From contig NZNC01000019.1 in the NCBI GenBank assembly GCA_002692965.1, forward strand, positions 124,001 to 188,000: a stretch of DNA of 64,000 bases, given 5' to 3'. Source of the DNA: Haliea sp. GTDB lineage: Bacteria; Pseudomonadota; Gammaproteobacteria; Pseudomonadales; Halieaceae. Below the pieces are notes generated by a model. The model was not told where the DNA came from, did not search any database, and worked only from the letters and a program-made list of their open reading frames with translations. The translations under genes were made by a program, and so were the position numbers. Shown piece by piece: positions 7,872 through 16,189 of this stretch (positions are counted from its first letter, which is position 1; the number at the start of each line of letters is the position of its first letter).

Positions 7872-8753
7872 CTACAGCGTCAGGATGCGCCGCAGCAGGC
7901 TGTCCTCGCTGCGGTGCTGCTCCCGGTAGAGCAGCAACTCCCGCAGTTGGCCGTCAATGCGCCCGGCGATATCGTCCCGCAGCTTCTCCAATTGCCGCGG
8001 CGTCGGGGTGCGGCCGGCGAAACGGGACAGATCGAGGGGCTCGGCGAAGCCGATAAAGCAGCGCTTGGGCTTCGGCAGGGGGCTGCCCAGGGCGCCCAGG
8101 GGAACCGGGGGCAGGATATCCCGCCGGGTATCGGGCGTGAGGATGCCGAGTTGCCGGAGCAGGCGGCCCGGGGGTGAGTCGGGCAGATCGGCGCTGCTGA
8201 TCAGCTGGTCGTAGAACTCGTCGGGGCCGACCATGCCGAAGGGCTGGATGGTGTAGCCCTGGCGGGCGGCCAGGCGCAGGAAGCCGAAGCGCTCGCGCCA
8301 CTGCAGCCGGTAGCGCTGGCTGGCGGGCTTGACCGCCTCGTGGGCGCCGCCGGGAAAAACCAGCAGGTCTTCGCCGGCCTCCATCAGCGCCCGGCAGACC
8401 TCGGGGTGTCCGATGATCGCACCGCGGCTGAGCAGGGCCCGTTCGGTCAAGGGATAGTGGAACAGGAAACGGTCCCCGAGGGCGCGCAGGAAGCGCTGCT
8501 GCTCCAGCTGCATCACGGTGGCCACGATGACCGCGTCGAGGGCAAACAGGCTGTGGTTGCCGACGAACAGGCAGGGCCCCTCGGACAGCCGCTCGAGTCC
8601 GCTGAGCTGCGGCCGGAATACCCGCTGCACCAGCTGCTGACGGGCGAACGTTTCCAGGTCCCGGGGCGGGCTGACCTGCAGGGCCTGTTCGATGTGCCGT
8701 TGCAGGCCCGGGTCGGGTGCCTTCGGCGCTGCCGCTCGTCTGTCGGCCGCCAC
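7872..8753 (-). CDS. Lysophospholipid/MGAT-like acyltransferase
   Basis: Membrane-associated acyltransferase of 293 residues, probably moving an acyl chain onto a glycerolipid or another lipid alcohol. The catalytic block is VGNHSLFALD, with His67 and Asp73. The His-x5-Asp spacing (not His-x4-Asp as in PlsC) and the later FPGGAHEA block match the monoacylglycerol acyltransferase/TMEM68-like branch. The start is a GTG at 8753, 3 bases after the ptsP stop, so the gene is almost certainly translated together with ptsP. Downstream lies only the repeat region. The acceptor substrate is unknown. Confidence 0.8.
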   Translation of the reverse strand: MAADRRAAAPKAPDPGLQRHIEQALQVSPPRDLETFARQQLVQRVFRPQLSGLERLSEGPCLFVGNHSLFALDAVIVATVMQLEQQRFLRALGDRFLFHYPLTERALLSRGAIIGHPEVCRALMEAGEDLLVFPGGAHEAVKPASQRYRLQWRERFGFLRLAARQGYTIQPFGMVGPDEFYDQLISSADLPDSPPGRLLRQLGILTPDTRRDILPPVPLGALGSPLPKPKRCFIGFAEPLDLSRFAGRTPTPRQLEKLRDDIAGRIDGQLRELLLYREQHRSEDSLLRRILTL

Positions 8754-8756
8754 TTG

Positions 8757-11000
8757 CTACTCGCTCCCCAGCAGGCGGCCCAGACCGCGCTCGTGCAGGG
8801 CATTTTCCAGCAGTGTCCGGATGGCCTGGCTGTTGTCCAGTTGCAGCGCCCTGCCGGTCAGATCGGCGGCTTCGGTCTCGGTGATGGAGCGCAGCAGCCA
8901 CTTGATGCGCGGCAGTTTCGAGGCACTCATGCTGAGCTGGCGCACACCGGTGCCGAGCAGGAACAGCACCGCCGCCGGGTCGGAGGCCATTTCCCCGCAC
9001 AGGCTGAGGGGCAGGCCGGTTTCCCGCGTGATCCGCGCGATCCGGGCAATTTCCTGTAGCACGGCGGGGTGAATGTGATCGTAGGCTCCGGCCACCCGCG
9101 GATTGTTGCGATCGAGCGCGAGCAGATACTGGCTGAGGTCGTTGGAGCCAATGGAGACGAAGTCAAGGCGCTTGGCCCAGGCCGGCAACAGCGAGATCGC
9201 CGCCGGCACTTCCACCATGATGCCCACCGGCGGGCGGCGCACGGGCAGGCCCTCTTCCGTCAGCTGTGCCAGGGCATCGTCGAGGAGGGCGTGAAAGGCG
9301 ACGATTTCCCCGGTGTTGCTGATCATGGGCAACAGGATATGCAGCTCTTCCCCGCCCGCCGCGGCGCGCAGCATGGCCCGCACCTGGGTCATCAGCAGGG
9401 CGCTGTTGTCGAGGCAGAAACGGATTCCCCGCCAGCCCAGCGCCGGATTGTCCTCATGGATCGGAAAGTAGGGCAGGGGCTTGTCGCCGCCGATATCCAG
9501 GATACGCATGTAGACCGGGCGGCCGCGATAGGCAGCCAGCACCTGGCTGTAGGTGTTGACCTGGTCTTCCTCCGAGGGAAAGGTGTCGCTGATCATGAAG
9601 GGCATTTCGGTGCGGTAGAGCCCGATACCTTCGGCGCCATTGGCCAGCCCCGGGGAGATGTCCGCCAGCAGCCCGGTGTTGGCGAGCAGGCGGATGCGCA
9701 CGCCGTCGGTGGTGGTGGCCGGCAGGTCGCGCAGTCCGGCCAACTCGCCTTTCAGCGCCTGCTCGGCGTACTGCAGGCGTTCGAACTCCCGCCGCACCGA
9801 GGCGCTCGGGTGGACGATGACCTGGCCGACATTGCCGTCGACAATCAGTGGCACGCCGTTGTCCACGCCCTTGAGCTTGCCGGTGCCCATGACGGCGGCC
9901 ACGCCCAGGGCGTTGGCCAGCACGGCGGTATGCGACAGGCTGGAACCGCTGAAGCAGACGATCCCCGCGAGGCGCTGCGGGTCACAGGCGGCGATGTCGG
10001 AGACACTCACCTTGTCCCCAACCAGGATGATGGGGCCATCAATGCCCTGGGGCCGGTGCTCCGGGGCACCGCTCCAGGCCTGGTAGAGCTTGTTGCCGAG
10101 ATGGTGGAGGTCCTCGTGGCGGGCCTTGAGGTAGGGGTCCTCCATGGCGCGAAACAGCTCGGCGTAGTGGTGTACCACCTGGCGCAGCGCACCGGGGAGC
10201 CAGTTGCCCTGGGCAATGGCCTGCTCTACCCCCAGTCGCAGGCCCGGGTCATTGAGTAGCATCTGGTAGGCGGAGAAGACCGCCGCCACGCCCTCCGACA
10301 GTTCCTGCTCCATGCTGCGCCGTTCGGTCTCGACGTCCGCGCTGACCTGGGCCAGCAACTGCCGCCATTCGTCGATCGCAGCCTCGACATCTTCGCAGGG
10401 ACGATCGGGTACGGCGTAGAGGTCCACCGTATCGCACAGCCAGGCCTGTCCGATGCCCGTGCCCGGGGCGCCCTTGACCCCGCGAACGCGGCGCAGGGTG
10501 TTGCTACCGCCCGCACTGGCCAGGGGTTCCGTGGGCAGCACCAGCGCCAGCTGTGTGGCCAGGGTGACCAGGAAAGCCTGTTCTTCCTCGGACATCAGCC
10601 GTGGCTCCCGCGACTGCACCACGAGTACGCCAATGACGGCGCCGGCGCGCACCACGGGCACCCCGCAAAAACTGCGGAATTCGTCCTCGTGGGTTTCGGC
10701 GAGGTAACAGAAATCGGGGTGGGCGGGGGCATCGGCCACCACCACCGGGTGACGCGTCTGCGCCACCCGCCCGACCAGGCCCCGGCCCGGTGGCAGGCTG
10801 CTGTGGCCGACGGCGCGGGGGTCGAGGCCCTCGGTCGCGGCCAGCAGCATACTGCCATCGGCCGCGGCGATATACAGGCTGCACACTTCCACCCCCATGC
10901 TGCGGTGAATGGCCTCCACAATCAGTCGCACCTGGTCGTCGGTTTCCTCCGCCTGGGCGGCGGCCTGGACGATACGGGTGAGTTGTAGCAGGGCATTCAT
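8757..11000 (-). CDS. ptsP: Phosphoenolpyruvate-protein phosphotransferase PtsP (EI-Ntr)
   Basis: First enzyme of the nitrogen-related phosphotransferase chain; it takes phosphate from PEP and passes it to NPr. The 747-residue protein has an N-terminal GAF domain (about residues 10-150, with MGVEVCSLYIAAADGS), an N-terminal PEP-utiliser region, a swivelling domain with the phosphorylated His in SGSSLSHTAVLANALG, and a PEP-binding barrel with DIGGDKPLPYF and the catalytic Cys in SLCGEMASDP. ATG 11000 gives the usual N-terminus MNALLQLTRIVQ; an in-frame ATG lies 9 codons upstream. The gene often follows rppH in related bacteria but stands here without it and is coupled to an acyltransferase gene. 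NPr is not in the window. Confidence 0.95.
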   Translation of the reverse strand: MNALLQLTRIVQAAAQAEETDDQVRLIVEAIHRSMGVEVCSLYIAAADGSMLLAATEGLDPRAVGHSSLPPGRGLVGRVAQTRHPVVVADAPAHPDFCYLAETHEDEFRSFCGVPVVRAGAVIGVLVVQSREPRLMSEEEQAFLVTLATQLALVLPTEPLASAGGSNTLRRVRGVKGAPGTGIGQAWLCDTVDLYAVPDRPCEDVEAAIDEWRQLLAQVSADVETERRSMEQELSEGVAAVFSAYQMLLNDPGLRLGVEQAIAQGNWLPGALRQVVHHYAELFRAMEDPYLKARHEDLHHLGNKLYQAWSGAPEHRPQGIDGPIILVGDKVSVSDIAACDPQRLAGIVCFSGSSLSHTAVLANALGVAAVMGTGKLKGVDNGVPLIVDGNVGQVIVHPSASVRREFERLQYAEQALKGELAGLRDLPATTTDGVRIRLLANTGLLADISPGLANGAEGIGLYRTEMPFMISDTFPSEEDQVNTYSQVLAAYRGRPVYMRILDIGGDKPLPYFPIHEDNPALGWRGIRFCLDNSALLMTQVRAMLRAAAGGEELHILLPMISNTGEIVAFHALLDDALAQLTEEGLPVRRPPVGIMVEVPAAISLLPAWAKRLDFVSIGSNDLSQYLLALDRNNPRVAGAYDHIHPAVLQEIARIARITRETGLPLSLCGEMASDPAAVLFLLGTGVRQLSMSASKLPRIKWLLRSITETEAADLTGRALQLDNSQAIRTLLENALHERGLGRLLGSE

Positions 11001-11044
11001 CGGGTGGAGCTTCCGGGTGGCAGGCATCAGTAAACAGTATCCGC

Positions 11045-11050
11045 TATAGT
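11045..11050 (+). promoter_or_regulatory. Candidate -10 element for the MDR oxidoreductase gene
   Basis: TATAGT 39 bases before the ATG at 11090. No good -35 was found. The site lies in the short divergent gap between ptsP and the oxidoreductase gene. Confidence 0.3.
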
Positions 11051-11089
11051 GACCGGGCCATGCCAGTCACCAATAAGAGGGAAAATACC

Positions 11090-12211
11090 ATGAGCGACAC
11101 GGGATTGCAGTTGCGTACGCGGGTCAATGCCGAGGGAACCCTGACCCTGTGGCTGGAGGATCAGCCGGTTCCGCGCCCGGGGCCGGAGGAAGTCGTGCTG
11201 CGGGTTGGCGCGGCACCGATCAATCCCTCGGATCTCTTTCTGCTCTTCGGTCCGGCGGACCCGGCGAGCGCCCGGGTCGAGGGCACGCCGGAGCGTCCCG
11301 AGGTCACCCTGACCCTGCCGGAGGGGACCTTGCCGCTGGTGCAGGCGCGTGTCGGGCAAGCCCTGGCGGCCGGCAACGAGGGCGCGGGAACGGTGATTGC
11401 CGCGGGGGATTCCGCCCAGGCCCAGGCACTGCTGGGGCGCACCGTCGGGGTCTTCGGCGGGGAAATGTTCAGTCAGTATCGCTGCGTGAATGCCCTGCAG
11501 TGCCTGCCGCTGGAGGCGGGCACCACCGCGGAGCAGGGCGCGTCCTGCTTCGTCAACCCGATGACCGCCCTGGGAATGCGGGAAACCCTGATGATGGAGG
11601 GGCACAGTGCCCTGGTGCACACCGCGGCTGCCAGTAACCTCGGGCAGATGCTCAATCGCCTCTGCCAGGCGGACGATATTCCCCTGGTCAATATCGTGCG
11701 GCGCCAGGAGCAGGTTGCCCTGTTGCGCTCGCAAAGCGCCGCGCATGTACTGGACAGCAGCAGTGACAGCTTCATGTCCGACCTGGTGTCGGCGATAGAG
11801 GCGACCGGGGCAACCCTGGCCTTCGACGCCGTAGGCGGCGGCAAGCTGGCCAGCCAGATTCTCACCGCGATGGAGTCGGTGGCTGCACAACAGATGAGCG
11901 AATACAACCGCTACGGCTCGAATACCTACAAGCAGGTCTATATCTATGGAGCCCTCGACCTGGCGCCGACCACACTGACCCGCAACTTCGGTTTTGCCTG
12001 GGGCGTCGGTGGCTGGTTGCTGCCACAGTTCCTGCAGCGCGCCGGGCCCGAACGCACCGAGTCGATGCGCGCGCGAGTCGCCCGGGAGATCAACACCACC
12101 TTTGCCAGTCAGTACAGTCATCGCATCAGCCTGGCGGAAATGCTCGACCCCGCGGTGATGCAGGCCTACAACCGCCGCACCACCGGCGACAAATACCTGG
12201 TGCTGCCCTGA
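11090..12211 (+). CDS. MDR-superfamily (zinc-type alcohol dehydrogenase-like) NAD(P)H oxidoreductase
   Basis: A 373-residue member of the medium-chain dehydrogenase/reductase superfamily. The N-terminal catalytic fold has VLRVGAAPINPSDLFLL and GNEGAGTVIAAG; the nucleotide-binding half has GASCFVNPMTALGM, ALVHTAAASNLGQML and FDAVGGG. The Cys/His ligands of zinc enzymes are not evident, so it is more like quinone or enoyl reductases than a zinc alcohol dehydrogenase. Substrate cannot be inferred. ATG 11090 was chosen over 11060 because AAGAGGG lies just before it. It is divergent from ptsP; a hairpin follows the stop. Confidence 0.82.
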   Translation: MSDTGLQLRTRVNAEGTLTLWLEDQPVPRPGPEEVVLRVGAAPINPSDLFLLFGPADPASARVEGTPERPEVTLTLPEGTLPLVQARVGQALAAGNEGAGTVIAAGDSAQAQALLGRTVGVFGGEMFSQYRCVNALQCLPLEAGTTAEQGASCFVNPMTALGMRETLMMEGHSALVHTAAASNLGQMLNRLCQADDIPLVNIVRRQEQVALLRSQSAAHVLDSSSDSFMSDLVSAIEATGATLAFDAVGGGKLASQILTAMESVAAQQMSEYNRYGSNTYKQVYIYGALDLAPTTLTRNFGFAWGVGGWLLPQFLQRAGPERTESMRARVAREINTTFASQYSHRISLAEMLDPAVMQAYNRRTTGDKYLVLP

Positions 12212-12220
12212 AGAAAGTGC

Positions 12221-12247
12221 GCGGGCGCTAGTTGTTTTCGCGCCCGC
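12221..12247 (+). terminator. Hairpin terminator after the MDR oxidoreductase gene
   Basis: GCGGGCGC (12221-12228) pairs perfectly with GCGCCCGC (12240-12247) around an 11-base loop, 9 bp past the stop. There is no T-run afterwards, so termination may be incomplete. Confidence 0.45.
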
Positions 12248-12300
12248 TCTGCGCGCCGGGAAAGCCCCTCGCTGGCATTCGATGGAATAAGGAGAAAACG

Positions 12301-14052
12301 ATGCAGAAGACCCTGAACGGCGTGTTGCTCGCGTGCCTGCTGGTCGTCGCGGGAATGGTTCGCGCCGACAGCGCGGCGGCTGATTTCGAGCAGCTGTTGC
12401 AGGCACACTGGAACTGGCAGCTGAAGGTCTCGCCGCAGCTGCGCACGCACCTCGGCGATCCGGGGGCCAATCATCGCTGGGACGACATGAGTCTGGAAGC
12501 CCACGCGGAGCGGGATGCCGCGCGCGAACGCTTCCTGGCGCGGCTGGACGGCATCGACCCGGCGGCGCTGGATGCCCAGGACCGGCTCAGCCACCAGATG
12601 CTGCACCAGCAGCTGAGCCTGGAGCGCGAGGCCTACGCACTGGGTCTGCACCTGATGGCGGTGAACATGCGCAGCGGCCCCCAGCATCTGCACAGCCTGC
12701 AGGAGCAGATTGCCTTTCGCGGCGAAGCCGATTACCGCGACTGGCTGGTGCGCCTGCAGACCTACCCCGAGCTCCTGGAGCAGTATCGCGAGCTGCTGGA
12801 AGAGGGGCTGATGCAGGAGCGCACTCAGGCGCGGGTGATCATGCAGCGGGTGCCGGAGCAGATTCGCCGTCTCACCAGTGTCCCGGTGGAGGAGAGTCCC
12901 TTCTTCAAGGCCTTCGTCGAGCTGCCGGAAACCCTGACCCCGGCGACGCGGGACGAATTGCGGCGCAGCGCCCGCGGGGCCATTGAAGCCGGCATCAACC
13001 CGGCGCTGGGGAGCTTCGGCGATTTCCTCGCCAACCGCTACCTGCAGGCCTGTCGCGACGAAGCCGGTGTCGGCAGCCTGCCGGAGGGGGATGCCATCTA
13101 TCGCCACCTGACGCGGCGCTTTACCACCACGGACATGACACCCGAGGCGATTCACGCCGTGGGCGAGCGCGAGGTGGCGCGCCTGCTGAAGGAGATGGAA
13201 GCGGTCAAGGACGAGGTCGGTTTCGAGGGGGACCTGCAGGCCTTCAACGACTTCCTGCGCACGGACCCGCAGTTCTACTACGAGACCCCGGAAGCCCTCT
13301 ACGAAGGCTACCTGGCTATCTCCAAGCGCCTCGACCCCGAGCTGGTGACGCTGTTTGGCAAGTTGCCGCGCATGCCCTACGGGGTCAGACCGATTCCCGC
13401 CTCGATCGCGCCGGATACCACCACCGCCTATTACAGTCGCCCCGCGGCCAACGGCACCCGGGCCGGCTACTACTACGTCAATCTGTACCGGCCCGAGGTG
13501 CGCCCCAAGTACGAGATGGAGGTGCTCAGCGTGCACGAGGCGGTGCCCGGCCACCATCTGCAGATCGCCCTGGCCCAGGAGCTCGACGACCTGCCGATGT
13601 TCCGCAAGCTCGGTGGGGAAACCGCCTTTATCGAGGGCTGGGGGCTGTATTCCGAGCGCCTGGGCTACGACATGGGCCTGTATACCGACCCCTACTCGCG
13701 TTACGGACAGCTGACCTACGACATGTGGCGGGCGGTGCGGCTGGTGGTGGACACCGGGATGCATCATTTCGGTTGGAGTCGCGAGCAGGCGATCGACTAC
13801 TTCAAGGCCCACGCCGGCAAGACCGAGGCGGATATCGTCAACGAGATCGACCGCTATATCGGCTGGCCGGGGCAGGCCCTGGCCTACAAGATCGGCCAGC
13901 TGAAGATGCTCGAACTGCGCGCCCTGGCGGAGCGGGAACTGGGTGAGGCGTTTGATATTCGCGCTTTCCACGACCACCTGCTGGGGGCCGGCGCCATCCC
14001 GCTGAATGCCCTGGAAAGCCGCATGCGCGAGTGGGTGGCACAGCGCCAGTGA
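12301..14052 (+). CDS. Exported DUF885 family putative metallopeptidase
   Basis: A 583-residue protein with a signal peptide (MQKTLNGVLLACLLVVAGMV, then RADSAAADFEQ). The mostly helical DUF885 fold carries a zinc-peptidase-like motif HEAVPGHH at residues 412-419 and a following Glu in FIEGWGLYSE (Glu445), an arrangement resembling HExxxGH peptidases. The likely role is hydrolysis of peptides or peptide-like compounds in the periplasm, but DUF885 activity is poorly characterised. GGAG lies 6 bases before the ATG at 12301. It stands between the MDR gene (with a hairpin between) and the copper receptor gene, which has its own -10 element. Confidence 0.87.
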   Translation: MQKTLNGVLLACLLVVAGMVRADSAAADFEQLLQAHWNWQLKVSPQLRTHLGDPGANHRWDDMSLEAHAERDAARERFLARLDGIDPAALDAQDRLSHQMLHQQLSLEREAYALGLHLMAVNMRSGPQHLHSLQEQIAFRGEADYRDWLVRLQTYPELLEQYRELLEEGLMQERTQARVIMQRVPEQIRRLTSVPVEESPFFKAFVELPETLTPATRDELRRSARGAIEAGINPALGSFGDFLANRYLQACRDEAGVGSLPEGDAIYRHLTRRFTTTDMTPEAIHAVGEREVARLLKEMEAVKDEVGFEGDLQAFNDFLRTDPQFYYETPEALYEGYLAISKRLDPELVTLFGKLPRMPYGVRPIPASIAPDTTTAYYSRPAANGTRAGYYYVNLYRPEVRPKYEMEVLSVHEAVPGHHLQIALAQELDDLPMFRKLGGETAFIEGWGLYSERLGYDMGLYTDPYSRYGQLTYDMWRAVRLVVDTGMHHFGWSREQAIDYFKAHAGKTEADIVNEIDRYIGWPGQALAYKIGQLKMLELRALAERELGEAFDIRAFHDHLLGAGAIPLNALESRMREWVAQRQ

Positions 14053-14110
14053 GGCCCGTCGCCGCGGGAGCGTGACACTTTGTCGCATCCCGCGCGTCCC
14101 CTGCATTCCC

Positions 14111-14116
14111 TATAAT
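14111..14116 (+). promoter_or_regulatory. Candidate -10 element for the copper receptor gene
   Basis: TATAAT followed by CCGCGAC, 33 bases before the ATG at 14150. No acceptable -35 is 16-18 bases upstream, so a regulator may be needed. No Fur-like palindrome was recognised. Confidence 0.4.
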
Positions 14117-14149
14117 CCGCGACGCGTTTTTCCCGCAGGTGCTTTCCCA

Positions 14150-16189
14150 ATGCGTCGTCCATTGCTCCTTTCCCCGCTGTTTTGCGGCCTGATTCTCGCC
14201 CACACTCCAGCAGGGTGGGCCCAACGTGATCACGACCAGGCAATCGAGCTGGTCGAGGTCTCCGCCCAGCGGACCCGCGCGGACGCGCTGCTGTTCAGCG
14301 AGAGCGCCGTGACCCGGCCGACGCACGATGCCGGCGAGCTGCTGCGCTCGGTCACCGGCATGCAGGCGCTGCGACGGGGCGGTCGCGGCTTCGACCCGAT
14401 TATCCGCGGACAGAGCCAGAGCAACCTCAACGTGGTGGCCAACGGCGCCTACAATTTCGGCGCCTGTCCCGGCCGCATGGACCCGCCGAGCACCTATATT
14501 GGCGTCGAGAGCTTTGATCGGGTGGCGGTGATCAAGGGCCATCGTTCGGTTATTCACGGCCCGGGCGGCAGTGGCGGAACACTGCTCTTTGAACACGAGC
14601 GCCCGGAACTGGGCGAGCGGGGTGTGAGCGGCTCGCTGACGACTGGCTACACCGGCAACAGTGACCTGCTCAGCCTGTCGGGGGATGTCGCTGCGGGCAA
14701 TGACCGGGGCTACCTGCGGGTATTCGCCGCCAGTAAGCGTGCCGATGACTACGAGGACGGCGATGGACGCCAGGTGGCTTCACGTTTTGACTCGGACTCC
14801 CTGGGGCTGGTGGCCGGCATCGAGCTGGGCTCCCGGGGCGACCTGCAGCTGTCCCACGAACGCTCGGCGGAGGAAGACATTGCCTACGCGGGCAACGGCA
14901 TGGACGGCGTCTTCGCCGACTCCCGCTCCACCAGCCTGCGCTGGCGCCAGCAGGATCTCGGGCCACTGGACGGTCTGGAGCTGTCTGTCTACCGCAGCGA
15001 TGTCGAGCACCTGATGGATACCTATTCGGTGCGCGATCGCAGTCCGATGCCGATGGGCATGGCGGCCCCATCCTCCTCCGACACCTGGGGCGGGCGCCTC
15101 CTGGCAAGCTGGCAGAGGGGTGCGGTGGAGTGGCAATTGGGGGCGGACTACCGGGTCAACGAACAGGGGGCCATTCTCTACAGTGACCAGGGCAAGGACG
15201 GTATCTACGACGCCCTGGTCTCCCGTATGTGGCCCGATGTGCGCCACCGTCATCGCGGTGTGTTTGCGGAGCTGGACTACGCGGCGAGCGCGGTGGACAG
15301 TCTGCGCCTGGGACTGCGCTGGGACGATCATGCCAGCGAGGCCCGCGGTAGTGCCCTGCCGGCGGGGATGCAGGGAATGGCCACGCCCGAGCGGCTCTAC
15401 GAGACCTTCTATGGCAGCGCTGCCGGACAGCAGGATGACGCGGGCCTGAGCATGGTGTTGGGCTGGGACCGCCAGCTGGACAGCGCCCTGCTGTTCAGCG
15501 CCAACCTGAGCGGCACGCTGCGCATGCCGGACAGTTCGGAGCGCTGGATGGCGCGGCAGACCCCCATGGGGGCCTGGGTCGGCAACCCCGCCCTGGAACC
15601 GGAGCGGCATCAGCAGATCGACCTGCGCCTGGAGGGCGGCGACGCTGCCTTGGGTTGGGCGGTCAGTGTTTTTGCCGATCAGGTGGACGATTACATCGAG
15701 CGCTACCGCGAGGGCAGTGCCGACCTGTACCGCAATACGGATGCCCTGCGCCACGGCCTGGAGCTGGATGGACACTGGAGCTTGAACGACGCCTTGTCAG
15801 CGCGCGCCGGACTTTCCTGGACCCGGGGCGAGAGCGACCGCGAGGACCTGGCCCAGATCGCGCCCCTGGAGCTGCGCCTGAACCTGGACTACCGCCGCGA
15901 CGACTGGGCTGTCGGCCTGGAGTGGCTGGTCGCTGACCGGCAGACGCATTTCAATCCGGCGGTCGACGCCGAGGGGCCGACCCCCGGCTTTTCCGTGCTG
16001 CACCTCTACGGTCACTACAGCCTGGCGACAGACCTGACCCTGGAGCTGGGCGTGGAAAACCTGTTCGACCGCAGCTATGCCTACCATGTCAATGCCGGCA
16101 ATCAGGACCCCTTCGAGCCGACCGCGCTGCGCGTCAATGAACCGGGTCGGCAGGCCTGGGTCAGGCTGCGCTATGCCTTTGGTCACTGA
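14150..16189 (+). CDS. TonB-dependent copper receptor (OprC/NosA family)
   Basis: Outer-membrane gated channel for copper. The 679-residue precursor has a signal peptide ending near GWAQ, a plug domain (RRGGRGFDPIIRGQSQSNLN, KGHRSVIHGPGGSGGTLLFE) and a 22-strand-type barrel ending in Phe-Gly-His. The copper site known for OprC is a Cys-x3-Met pair plus a His-x-Met pair; here GACPGRMDPP gives Cys106/Met110 and VEHLMD gives His287/Met289, so both halves are conserved. I therefore call it a copper rather than a siderophore receptor. Its last 29 bp overlap tail-to-tail with the HAD/PlsC gene. No other copper gene is adjacent. AGGTG precedes the ATG. Confidence 0.87.
   Translation: MRRPLLLSPLFCGLILAHTPAGWAQRDHDQAIELVEVSAQRTRADALLFSESAVTRPTHDAGELLRSVTGMQALRRGGRGFDPIIRGQSQSNLNVVANGAYNFGACPGRMDPPSTYIGVESFDRVAVIKGHRSVIHGPGGSGGTLLFEHERPELGERGVSGSLTTGYTGNSDLLSLSGDVAAGNDRGYLRVFAASKRADDYEDGDGRQVASRFDSDSLGLVAGIELGSRGDLQLSHERSAEEDIAYAGNGMDGVFADSRSTSLRWRQQDLGPLDGLELSVYRSDVEHLMDTYSVRDRSPMPMGMAAPSSSDTWGGRLLASWQRGAVEWQLGADYRVNEQGAILYSDQGKDGIYDALVSRMWPDVRHRHRGVFAELDYAASAVDSLRLGLRWDDHASEARGSALPAGMQGMATPERLYETFYGSAAGQQDDAGLSMVLGWDRQLDSALLFSANLSGTLRMPDSSERWMARQTPMGAWVGNPALEPERHQQIDLRLEGGDAALGWAVSVFADQVDDYIERYREGSADLYRNTDALRHGLELDGHWSLNDALSARAGLSWTRGESDREDLAQIAPLELRLNLDYRRDDWAVGLEWLVADRQTHFNPAVDAEGPTPGFSVLHLYGHYSLATDLTLELGVENLFDRSYAYHVNAGNQDPFEPTALRVNEPGRQAWVRLRYAFGH

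Noticed and set aside
7688-8056. A plus-strand frame starting inside palindromic element B
   Set aside because: It translates the repeat core and then runs antisense to the acyltransferase gene; no ribosome site and no motif.
14080-14116. TTGTCG as the -35 of the copper receptor promoter
   Set aside because: It is 25 bases from the TATAAT, well outside the usable spacing.
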